From Streptomyces triticisoli (GTDB lineage Bacteria > Actinomycetota > Actinomycetes > Streptomycetales > Streptomycetaceae), in assembly GCF_003270085.1 (NCBI RefSeq), contig NZ_QFDQ01000108.1, positions 1-35,552 on the forward strand: 35,552 nt of DNA, written 5' to 3'. Both the position numbers and the translations under genes were made by a program. This document shows, piece after piece, positions 1 through 6,474 of the stretch. How positions within the stretch are numbered: the stretch's first letter is position 1; the number at the start of each line of letters is the position of its first letter. The notes under the pieces are model-generated. The model was given only the letters and a program-made list of their open reading frames with translations. It was not told where the DNA came from and did not search any database.

Positions 1-513
1 CTCATCGAATCGGACCGCCTCGCCGGCGTCCGGGACAACGGCAACGACTGGTGGTTCAGCCAGAAACACAAGGCGTTCGGCGGCAACGTGCAGTTCCTCG
101 CGGCCCCCGACGGCGCCCCGCATGGGGCATCCCCTGCTCGAAGAGCTTGGGGAAGGGTCTCCGACGTCGAACCCGGCAGCGTCCCCGACATCACCGCCGC
201 CCGTATCCACGCCCTGCCCGCCCTGTACAAGGCGGCGGCCGACGGCCTGCCGGCCCTGGCCGACAAGGGCTACATCGGCGCCGGCATCGGCATCCTCGTT
301 CCCGTCCGTCGCCCCAACAACCAGTCCGAGCAGGCACTTTGCACGGACACCCGCGCCTTCAACACCCTCGTGCGGAGCGTTCGGGCCCTGGGCGAGCGCA
401 CCGCTGCCGAGCTCAAGCAGCGCTGGCGCACGCTGCAGCACATCACCCTCAGCCCCAGCCGAATCGGCGACAACGCCCGCGCCGCCCTCGTCCTCAACGG
501 AATCTGGAAGTGA
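1..513 (+). CDS. IS5-family (DDE_Tnp_4-like) transposase, C-terminal part
   Basis: The reading frame is open from base 1 to the TGA at 511-513; the N-terminal half lies outside the window. Visible family features are the NGNDWWFSQKHKAFGGNVQ stretch, VEPGSVPDITAARIHALPALYKAA, then LADKGYIGAGIGILVPVRRP, and a C-terminal LKQRWRTLQHITLSPSRIGDNARAALVLN. Together these match the DDE catalytic core and C-terminal helix of Streptomyces IS5/IS1647-like transposases. The segment around residues 40-52 (PHGASPARRAWGR) is foreign to the family and comes from a short palindromic DNA insert (119-156) that keeps the frame. It falls just before the conserved VEPGSVPDI segment, so activity is doubtful. Confidence 0.7.
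   Translation, partial: LIESDRLAGVRDNGNDWWFSQKHKAFGGNVQFLAAPDGAPHGASPARRAWGRVSDVEPGSVPDITAARIHALPALYKAAADGLPALADKGYIGAGIGILVPVRRPNNQSEQALCTDTRAFNTLVRSVRALGERTAAELKQRWRTLQHITLSPSRIGDNARAALVLNGIWK
119..156 (+). repeat. Small palindromic insert inside the transposase
   Basis: The DNA between 119 and 156 contains CCCC-t-GCTC-gaa-GAGC-tt-GGGG (131-152), a stem with a three-base loop. It interrupts the usual transposase sequence between APDGAP and VSDVEPGS without breaking the frame. Similar GC-rich hairpins of the form CCCCAAGCTC..GAGCAGGGG are, from memory, frequent between Streptomyces genes. Here one sits inside a coding frame. Limits are estimated from where family similarity stops and resumes. 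Confidence 0.5.
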
Positions 514-523
514 CCATCGTTGA

Positions 524-874
524 GAAAACCTCAGTGACTCCCTGGTGGTGGTGGACGCTGTGGGGGCGAGGGAGATCGCCTATGCGGCGGTGCGCACCGT
601 GGGCTTGAACAGCCAGGGACACCTGGAGATCCAGACGGTGCACGGAGAGTCCTATGCGCCGTTGGTGTTCATGGGCTCTTTGGTCGACCGGTTCGTCAAG
701 ACCTCCGACCGTGCGGCGCTGGAGATCCGTAAGAAGCTGCCGGACAAGAGGCTGCCAGCCGAGGAAGCCCCTCCGGTGCGAAAGCGGCTGATCCGCCCCT
801 GTCTGCCGGCGGATGCGTGTCTGGTCCTTGCGCTGGTGGCGGTGGTGTCCGGCGGGGTGAGGGCGCTGCTGTAA
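524..874 (+). pseudogene. 5'-truncated hypothetical protein next to IS end
   Basis: An open frame with strong GC3 bias runs from the IS border to the TAA at 872-874. No ribosome binding site precedes any start codon; the first possible start is GTG 545. The protein reads VGAREIAYAAVRTVGLNSQG, then a charged middle (DRAALEIRKKLPDK) and one C-terminal hydrophobic helix (ACLVLALVAVVSGGVRALL), so it ended as a membrane-anchored protein. I recognise no family. The absence of a start and the abutting IS end suggest the 5' part was removed by the insertion. It could still be translated from 545 as a 109-residue peptide. Confidence 0.45.
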
Positions 875-1030
875 GCGCGGGGAACGGCCGGTGCGGGGGC
901 GGTGCGGGCTACCGGGGAGCTTCGGCACACGTGTACAGGCACTGGAGGGCTGGTGCTCGGCCTGACGCGGATGCACTGTCGGCGGCATGCTCACATGGTC
1001 GGGAGCACCGGCTGTGCGGGGAGGGAAAGG

Positions 1031-1714
1031 ATGGTGGGTTCGCTGATGTCCACGTTCTCCTATCAGGAGGCGGTCGGAAGAGCCCAGGCGTTCGACAGTG
1101 GTCGGCGGCCGGATCGGGGTTCGGCGCCGGACCCCGACCCCCGGCAGGTCGTCTGGTGGCGGGTGCCGGAGCTGCGCCGCATGGTGCGGCTTCCGTTTTT
1201 GGCGGCAGGGATCGGGCTCTGCCTGGCGGGTGTCCTGGTCAAGGACCTGGCGATCGGCGGCCTGCTGGGGAAGGGCAGCGCCGGCGTCAACTTGGCGCTG
1301 CTGCTGGGGGCGCTCGGCTTCGTGGGGATATGGTTCAGCGTCTGCGGTCTGCGGGTGGCGCGGGGAGCTTCCCGCGCGCTGCGCTCGGGGTCGTCGCGGT
1401 CCATGCGCTACGTCCTGTTGCGCGAGCCGGACAGCACCTACCCTTTCATGCTGCTGTTTCCCGAGGGCGGTGGTGAACAGGCCCCGCCAGTGAGTGCGGT
1501 GGTCCTGGGAGAGCGGCGTCTGGCCGCGCTGCCCGAGGCGGTGGGCACCGCCCGGCTCCACCAGACGTCCGGTGAGAGTCTCTACGCCGTTCCGTGGGTG
1601 GTCGGCCGTCCCTACTATCCGTTGGACCGGATGTTCCCGCTCGATCCGGACGACCCCGAGTGCGCCAGGTCGCTGGACCGACTCGTCGGAATGCAACCAC
1701 CCGAGGCACGTTGA
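1031..1714 (+). CDS. Hypothetical membrane protein
   Basis: This 227-residue protein has no family I recognise. The ATG at 1031 is chosen because GAGGG lies a few bases upstream; ATG 1046 is an alternative. A hydrophilic N-terminus (about 50 residues) is followed by two hydrophobic helices (roughly 54-75, FLAAGIGLCLAGVLV, and 85-108, LALLLGALGFVGIWFSVCGL). A cytoplasm- or surface-exposed C-terminal domain of about 115 residues follows, with YVLLREPDSTYPFMLLFPEGG and PRPYYPLDRMFPLDPDD-like stretches. The layout resembles the upstream fragment only in being short and membrane-anchored. It is followed by the chitinase promoter, so it is probably a single-gene unit. Confidence 0.6.
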   Translation: MVGSLMSTFSYQEAVGRAQAFDSGRRPDRGSAPDPDPRQVVWWRVPELRRMVRLPFLAAGIGLCLAGVLVKDLAIGGLLGKGSAGVNLALLLGALGFVGIWFSVCGLRVARGASRALRSGSSRSMRYVLLREPDSTYPFMLLFPEGGGEQAPPVSAVVLGERRLAALPEAVGTARLHQTSGESLYAVPWVVGRPYYPLDRMFPLDPDDPECARSLDRLVGMQPPEAR

Positions 1715-1793
1715 ATCTTCTGGTGGCGGACCCCCTGGCGGCGCGACCCGCGCGTGCGCTGGGGAGGGAGGTCTTCTCATGGCGCCACAGGTC

Positions 1794-1823
1794 TTGACAA
1801 CCGAATTGGTCTGGACCAAATTA
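1794..1823 (+). promoter_or_regulatory. Chitinase promoter
   Basis: A perfect -35 TTGACA (1794-1799) is followed at 17-18 bases by AAATTA/CAAATT (1817-1823), a plausible -10. The DasR-type palindrome fills the spacer. Transcription would start near 1830, about 40 bases before the chitinase GTG. Confidence 0.65.
1805..1820. promoter_or_regulatory. DasR operator (dre) upstream of chitinase
   Basis: The 16 bases ATTGGTCTGGACCAAA contain the perfect-arm palindrome TTGGTC-tg-GACCAA. The known DasR-responsive element is close to ACTGGTCTAGACCACT; the inner 12 bases differ at a single position. DasR is the GntR-family N-acetylglucosamine regulator that controls chitinase genes in Streptomyces. Position between -35 and -10 implies direct repression, relieved by glucosamine-6-phosphate. 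Confidence 0.8.
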
Positions 1824-1868
1824 GGGCGCGCTCCACCCTCCTCGATCCCCCCATGTCCGGAGGCAGTT

Positions 1869-3722
1869 GTGGACCGCGACAGACAAAGACCAGCCAGACC
1901 GGGCAAGCGCCGCCTGCTCGCCGCGCTCACGGCCACGCTCCTTGCCCTGCCCGGTGTCACCGCGCTCACGTCGCCCGCGCGAGCGGCCGACGCGGACATC
2001 CTGCGCAACGGCGGCTTCGAGGCGGGGCTCGACGGCTGGACCTGCTCGGGATCCGGTACGACGGTGAAGACTCCGGTCCGCAGCGGCAGTTCGGCGCTGC
2101 AGGCAACCCCGACAGGCAGCGACAACGCCCAGTGCACGCAGACGGTGCCGGTCCAGCCGAACTCCCAGTACACGCTGTCGGGTTACGTCCGAGGCTCCTA
2201 CGTCTACCTGGGCGCGAGCGGCACCGGCACCACCGACGTCTCCACCTGGACCCCGTCCGCCTCCGACTGGCAGCAGCTCACCACCACCTTCCGCACCGGT
2301 GCCAACACCACCAGGGTCACGATCTACACGCACGGTTGGTACGGCACGGGCGCGTACCACGCCGACGACCTCTCGCTCGTCGGCCCGGGCGGGAGCACCG
2401 GCGAGCAGCCGCCCGCCGCTCCGACCGGCCTGAAGACCGGCACGATCACCTCGACCAGCGTCGCCCTGTCCTGGACCCCGGTGACCGGCGCCACGAGCTA
2501 CACGGTCTACCGCGATGGCACGAAGGCCCAGACGGTGACCGGCACGTCCACGACAGTCACCGGCCTGTCGTCCTCGACGACGTACGGCTTCCAGGTCGCG
2601 GCGGTGAACGCCGCGGGCGAGTCCGCCAAGTCGGCGACGGTGACGGCGAAGACAGCCGGGGACGCGGGCGGCCCGGGTGGACCCGGCGGCGGCACGGACC
2701 TCCCCGCACACGCCCTGGTCGGCTACCTGCACGCGAGCTTCGCCAACGGCGCCGGATACACCCGCCTGGCTGACGTCCCCGACAGCTGGGACGTCATCGA
2801 CCTGGCCTTCGGTGAACCCACCTCGGTCACCTCGGGCGACATCCGCTTCAACCGCTGCCCGGTCACCGAGTGCCCGAACATCGAGAGCGACGCCGAGTTC
2901 AAGGCGGCCATCAAGGCCAAACAGGCGGCCGGCAAGAAGGTCCTGATCTCCATCGGCGGCCAGAACGGCCAGGTGCAACTGACCACGACGGCGGCCAGGG
3001 ACACGTTCGTCTCCTCCGTCTCGAAGATCATCGATACCTACGGCCTCGACGGCCTGGACATCGACTTCGAGGGCCACTCCCTGTCGCTCAACGCGAACGA
3101 CACGGACTTCAGGAACCCGACGACCCCCGTGGTCGTCAACCTGATCTCGGCCCTGAAGACCCTGAAGGCGAAGTACGGCGCCAAGTTCGTCCTGACGATG
3201 GCCCCGGAGACCTTCTTCGTCCAGATGGGCTACCAGTACTACGGCACGGGCAGGTGGGGCGGCCAGGACCCGCGCTGCGGCGCGTACCTCCCGGTGATCC
3301 ACGCCCTCCGCGACGACCTGACCCTGCTCCACGTCCAGGACTACAACTCGGGCCCGATCATGGGCCTGGACAACCAGTACCACTCCATGGGCGGCGCGGA
3401 CTTCCACATCGCGATGACCGACATGCTCCTCACGGGCTTCCCGGTGGCCGGGGACGCGACGAACGTCTTCCCGCCCCTGCGCCCCGACCAGGTGGCCATC
3501 GGCATGCCGGCCTCCACGAACGCGGGCAACGGCCACGTCTCCCCGTCCGAGGTCACCAAGGCCCTGGACTGCCTGACCAAGAAGACGAACTGCGGCTCGT
3601 ACACCACCCACGGCACCTGGCCGGCCCTGCGCGGCCTGATGACGTGGTCGATCAACTGGGACCGCTTCGGGAGCTGGCAGTTCCAGAGGAACTTCGACGC
3701 CTACTTCGGCCGGGGCCGCTGA
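1869..3722 (+). CDS. Secreted GH18 chitinase (CBM-FnIII-GH18)
   Basis: This 617-residue endochitinase hydrolyses beta-1,4-linked GlcNAc polymers outside the cell. The GTG at 1869 is chosen because GGAGG sits five bases upstream and is followed at once by a Sec signal (KRR, then LLAALTATLLALPGVTAL, cleavage near PARA-ADA, residue 39). Domains in order: a beta-sandwich carbohydrate-binding module (about 42-172, ILRNGGFEAGLDGW to HADDLSL); a fibronectin III domain (about 183-264); a Gly/Pro linker (GGPGGPGGGT); and the GH18 barrel (about 280-617). The barrel has the DGLDIDFE catalytic signature at 394-401, with E401 as the acid, and the SIGG strand at 361-364. The DasR site in the promoter ties it to chitin and GlcNAc sensing. 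By gene order it may be the counterpart of S. coelicolor chiB (SCO5673), but I assign no symbol without a search. Confidence 0.93.
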   Translation: MDRDRQRPARPGKRRLLAALTATLLALPGVTALTSPARAADADILRNGGFEAGLDGWTCSGSGTTVKTPVRSGSSALQATPTGSDNAQCTQTVPVQPNSQYTLSGYVRGSYVYLGASGTGTTDVSTWTPSASDWQQLTTTFRTGANTTRVTIYTHGWYGTGAYHADDLSLVGPGGSTGEQPPAAPTGLKTGTITSTSVALSWTPVTGATSYTVYRDGTKAQTVTGTSTTVTGLSSSTTYGFQVAAVNAAGESAKSATVTAKTAGDAGGPGGPGGGTDLPAHALVGYLHASFANGAGYTRLADVPDSWDVIDLAFGEPTSVTSGDIRFNRCPVTECPNIESDAEFKAAIKAKQAAGKKVLISIGGQNGQVQLTTTAARDTFVSSVSKIIDTYGLDGLDIDFEGHSLSLNANDTDFRNPTTPVVVNLISALKTLKAKYGAKFVLTMAPETFFVQMGYQYYGTGRWGGQDPRCGAYLPVIHALRDDLTLLHVQDYNSGPIMGLDNQYHSMGGADFHIAMTDMLLTGFPVAGDATNVFPPLRPDQVAIGMPASTNAGNGHVSPSEVTKALDCLTKKTNCGSYTTHGTWPALRGLMTWSINWDRFGSWQFQRNFDAYFGRGR

Positions 3723-4335
3723 GCAACAGCCACAGCGAGGAGAGCAGCACGGCGCTCAGGCACCAACTGGCCACGACATCCAGCGGCCAGTGGTAGCCGC
3801 GCCGCACGAGCCCGTACGACACACCGAGCACGAGCGCGGCGCACACGCCGACGACCGCGCACCGGGCGAGAGCGGTACGCAGCCAGGGCAGGAGCACGAG
3901 CGTCGCGGCACCGTAGGCGACGGCGGCGGTGGCCGTGTGCCCGGAGGGGAAGTAGCCGACTCCGGGCGGCACGGCCGCCGTGCCGTGCCGGGCCGTCCAC
4001 TCCTTGAGCGGTACGACGAACACCGGCACCAGCACCATCAACCCTGCCGCCCCGAGAGGCGCCGGCCACCACCGGTCCCTACCCGCGGCCCGCCCCCGCC
4101 AGGTCACATACCCGAGCACGACCACGAGCACCGGAACCGCGACCTGCACGTTCCCGAGATCCGCGAGCAGCTCGGAGCCCCGGTCCGGACGCAGCAGAAC
4201 ACGACTGACGTCCCGGTCCACACCCAGAAGCGGCCCATGGCTGACGACCTGCCAAGTGATCAGCGAGAAGAGCAGAGCCGGAACACCGGCGAGCCAGACG
4301 AGAAGAGAAGAAACCCGGGAGGACGACACGCGCAC
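3652..4335 (-). CDS. PAP2-family membrane phosphatase
   Basis: This protein of about 227 residues belongs to the type 2 phosphatidic acid phosphatase superfamily, which dephosphorylates lipid or isoprenoid phosphates at the membrane. Five to six hydrophobic helices are visible. The signature motifs are PLKEWTARHG (motif 1), PSGHT (motif 2) and SYGLVRRGYHWPLD (motif 3). Motif 1 keeps the Lys and the Arg five residues on but lacks the usual final Arg-Pro, so it is partly degenerate. The start is set at GTG 4335 (GTG 4329 is also possible). Longer frames up to 4446 would run through the inverted repeat at 4354-4434 and read as non-membrane, low-quality sequence. The stop lies 71 bases inside the convergent chitinase gene, so the two mRNAs overlap. 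The C-terminus is Arg/Ser-rich (RSRRRSSSGTASSRS). Confidence 0.8.
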   Translation of the reverse strand: MRVSSSRVSSLLVWLAGVPALLFSLITWQVVSHGPLLGVDRDVSRVLLRPDRGSELLADLGNVQVAVPVLVVVLGYVTWRGRAAGRDRWWPAPLGAAGLMVLVPVFVVPLKEWTARHGTAAVPPGVGYFPSGHTATAAVAYGAATLVLLPWLRTALARCAVVGVCAALVLGVSYGLVRRGYHWPLDVVASWCLSAVLLSSLWLLLSGPGRSRRRSSSGTASSRSGPS

Positions 4336-4353
4336 AGCTTCGCAGGTACGGCG

Positions 4354-4434
4354 ACAAATGGCGGATTTGGGCCACGACCGACTCCCCTGACCTGGGCTTT
4401 CCGTTCGGGCACGTGGCCCAATTCCGCCACTTGT
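4354..4434. repeat. Large imperfect inverted repeat upstream of PAP2 gene
   Basis: Two 23-base arms, 4354-4376 and the complement of 4412-4434, match at 21 of 23 positions and are separated by 35 bases. The shared core is TGGCGGA, one variable base, then TTGGGCCACG. The element lies 19-100 bases upstream of the chosen PAP2 start, where a promoter or operator would be expected. It could be paired regulator sites or a cruciform-forming relic. I recognise no known regulator motif. Confidence 0.65.
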
Positions 4435-4510
4435 GCCCGCCCCCACTCAGCCCCCCGCCCAGGCGCAGTCGGCGCACCTGCTGAGAGGCGGCGAGGCCCG
4501 GCACGCCGAA

Positions 4511-4543
4511 GGGCCGGCGCAAGGGGGGGAGCTGCGCCGGCCC
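4511..4543. terminator. Strong GC hairpin between gabT and PAP2
   Basis: GGGCCGGCGCA (4511-4521) and TGCGCCGGCCC (4533-4543) form a perfect 11-bp stem with an 11-base loop. There is no T-run, as is common for Streptomyces terminators. It lies between the minus-strand gabT and the minus-strand PAP2 gene and would stop gabT transcription, although 340 bases downstream. Confidence 0.5.
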
Positions 4544-4567
4544 TACGGGGAACGGTCCGTCTGTTGC

Positions 4568-4630
4568 CGACCGTCCGGATCGGAACGTCGCGCGCCCCGG
4601 GGGGTGTGGGGCGGGCGACCGTCCGATCGG
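4568..4630. repeat. Direct repeat pair in the gabT-PAP2 spacer
   Basis: CGACCGTCCGGATCGG (4568-4583) and CGACCGTCCGATCGG (4616-4630) differ by a single inserted G and are spaced 48 bases start to start. They lie in the 543-base stretch 4336-4878, in which I find no convincing gene. The spacing, between four and five helical turns, would suit paired binding of a regulator, but no target promoter is evident. Confidence 0.4.
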
Positions 4631-4712
4631 TGAGGAGAACCGGAGCCTGCCGGCTCCAGGTGTGTGCGCGAGGCACGACCAGGTCGAAGCTGGGGAGGCT
4701 ACGGCCTGTCGC

Positions 4713-4756
4713 CCACAGTTCCCTGTGGACGGGTGTTTCTCTCATCTGGGAGAGAA
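4713..4756. other. Two small hairpins downstream of gabT
   Basis: CCACAG-ttcc-CTGTGG (4713-4728) and TTCTCTC-atctgg-GAGAGAA (4737-4756) are perfect 6- and 7-bp stems, lying 120-170 bases after the gabT stop on its own strand. They are possible transcript-end or mRNA-stability structures. The rest of 4760-4878 shows nothing recognisable. Confidence 0.35.
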
Positions 4757-4878
4757 CCTACGGCAGCGGGTGGACGCAGAACAGCCGGAACGGCGTCCTG
4801 TCATCCACCTCGCACACCTTCTTCACATGCTCTGCCGCTGGCTGCGTCAGGCGTGCGAATGCACTGCTCAGATGCGCG

Positions 4879-6213
4879 TCAGATGCGCGCGAACGCCTGC
4901 TCGATGATGTCCAGGCCCTCGTTCAGCAGGTCCTCGCCGATGACGAGCGGGGGCAGGAAGCGCAGCACGTTGCCGTAGGTGCCACAGGTCAGGACCAGCA
5001 GGCCCTCGGCGTGGCAGGCCTTGGCGAGCGCGGCGGTCGCCTCCGGGTTCGGCTCCTTGGTCGTACGGTCCTTGACCAGCTCGATGGCGATCATCGCGCC
5101 GCGGCCCCGGACGTCGCCGATGATGTCGAACTTCTCGGCCATGGCGGTGAGGCGGGCCTTCATGACCTCCTCGATCCGCAGCGCCTTGGCGTTGAGGTCC
5201 AGCTCCTTCATCGTCTCGATCGAGCCGAGCGCGCCCGCGCAGGCCACCGGGTTGCCGCCGTAGGTGCCGCCCAGGCCGCCCGCGTGGGCGGCGTCCATGA
5301 TCTCGGCGCGGCCGGTCACCGCGGCCAGCGGGAGGCCGCCGGCGATGCCCTTCGCCGTGGTGATCAGGTCCGGGACGATGCCCTCGTCCTCGCAGGCGAA
5401 CCACTGGCCCGTGCGGCAGAAGCCGGACTGGATCTCGTCCGCCACGAACACGATGCCGTTGTCGGCGGCGAACCGGCGGATCGCCGGCAGGAAGCCCTTG
5501 GCCGGCTCGATGAAGCCGCCCTCACCCAGCACCGGCTCGATGATGATCGCGGCCACGTTGTCCGCGCCGACCTGCTTGGTGATCTGGTCGATGGCCTGTG
5601 CGGCGGCCTCGGGGCCGGCGTTCTCCGGGCCGGTCGGCCAGCGGTAGGCGTAGGCGACCGGAACGCGGTACACCTCGGGGGCGAAGGGGCCGAAGCCGTG
5701 CTTGTACGGCATGTTCTTCGAGGTCAGCGCCATGGTGAGGTTCGTACGGCCGTGGTAGCCGTGGTCGAAGACCACGACCGCCTGGCGCTTGGTGTACGCG
5801 CGGGCGATCTTGACGGCGTTCTCGACGGCCTCGGCGCCGCTGTTGAACAGGGCCGACTTCTTGGCGTGGTCGCCCGGGGTGAGCTCGGCCAGCGCCTCGG
5901 CGACGGCGACGTAGCCCTCGTACGGCGTGACCATGAAACACGTGTGGGTGAAGTCGGCGAGCTGGGCGGAGGCGCGGCGTACGACGGCCTCGGCGGACGC
6001 GCCGACGCTGGTCACCGCGATACCGGAGCCGAAGTCGATGATGCGGTTGCCGTCGACGTCCTCGATGATGCCGCCGTCGGCGCGCGTGACGAAGACCGGC
6101 AGCGTGGAGCCCACGCCCTGCGCGACCGCGGCGGTACGGCGGGCCTGCAGTTCCTGCGACTTCGGGCCGGGGATGGCGGTGACGACGCGGCGCTCCTGCG
6201 GAAGTGCGGTCAT
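4879..6213 (-). CDS. gabT: 4-aminobutyrate aminotransferase
   Basis: This 444-residue class III (fold type I, PLP-dependent) aminotransferase converts GABA and 2-oxoglutarate to succinic semialdehyde and glutamate in the cytosol. It starts at ATG 6213 behind AGGAG. Visible landmarks: FNSGAEAVENAVKIAR (124-139, PLP-phosphate region), GYHGRT (152-157), FVADEIQSGF (256-265, with D259 contacting the pyridine nitrogen) and DLITTAKGIAGGLPL (282-296, with Schiff-base K288). Length is normal for GabT. It is divergent from the VirD4-like ATPase gene. An aldehyde dehydrogenase that could oxidise the product lies 4.6 kb away beyond a pucR gene, suggesting one GABA-use module. Other omega-amino acids are possible substrates. 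Confidence 0.9.
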   Translation of the reverse strand: MTALPQERRVVTAIPGPKSQELQARRTAAVAQGVGSTLPVFVTRADGGIIEDVDGNRIIDFGSGIAVTSVGASAEAVVRRASAQLADFTHTCFMVTPYEGYVAVAEALAELTPGDHAKKSALFNSGAEAVENAVKIARAYTKRQAVVVFDHGYHGRTNLTMALTSKNMPYKHGFGPFAPEVYRVPVAYAYRWPTGPENAGPEAAAQAIDQITKQVGADNVAAIIIEPVLGEGGFIEPAKGFLPAIRRFAADNGIVFVADEIQSGFCRTGQWFACEDEGIVPDLITTAKGIAGGLPLAAVTGRAEIMDAAHAGGLGGTYGGNPVACAGALGSIETMKELDLNAKALRIEEVMKARLTAMAEKFDIIGDVRGRGAMIAIELVKDRTTKEPNPEATAALAKACHAEGLLVLTCGTYGNVLRFLPPLVIGEDLLNEGLDIIEQAFARI

Positions 6214-6474
6214 GCGGGGCTCCTGGGGGTGAAACGGACGCTTTCCTTCTTTTCTCGCAGGCTAGGGCCGGGGAGGGGTGCCGGGCATGCTCCATGTGGG
6301 CGTTGTCGGCGGTCGCGGTTGGCCGTGGTGGATATAGAAGGGGGGCGGGCGGAAAAGGGTGGAGCACTGGCGCGATGGCGTACGCCTTGCCGCGCAATCG
6401 GTGAACTCCCCTTGCCCGGGCGTTAGATTGACTCGCGGATGGTGGACGGAACGGCTGGTCAGGGGGCAGGAGCG

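Larger units (their letters stand above)
1..535 (+). mobile_element. Right end of an IS5-type insertion sequence (partial)
   Basis: The window opens inside a transposase frame that stops at 513. It is followed within about 20 bases by a short AT-richer tail holding TGAG-aaaac-CTCA (521-533), which I take as the terminal inverted-repeat region of the element. The left end lies outside the window, so target duplication and the partner terminal repeat cannot be checked. Family assignment rests on the protein (see the transposase entry). The exact right border, about 533-537, is an estimate. Host coding sequence with normal Streptomyces codon use begins immediately afterwards. Confidence 0.6.

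Noticed and set aside
494..2173. Long minus-strand open frame opposite the chitinase 5' region
   Set aside because: It is a mirror of high-GC coding on the plus strand, Arg/Pro-rich with no domain pattern, and crosses several genes.
1821..3611. 596-codon minus-strand frame opposite the chitinase
   Set aside because: Its composition (Val/Arg/Gly/Asp repeats) is the typical antisense shadow; the plus strand has a complete GH18 protein.
4441..4446. GTG 4446 as the PAP2 start
   Set aside because: It would place the long inverted repeat in the coding region and add an untypical N-terminus; GTG 4335 fits better.
3790..6426. 878-codon plus-strand frame over PAP2 and gabT
   Set aside because: Antisense shadow of two well-supported minus-strand genes; no ribosome site or domain.
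6401..6430. Promoter TTGCCC / TAGATT before the ATPase gene
   Set aside because: The two boxes are only six bases apart, and no other -35 at the right spacing was convincing.
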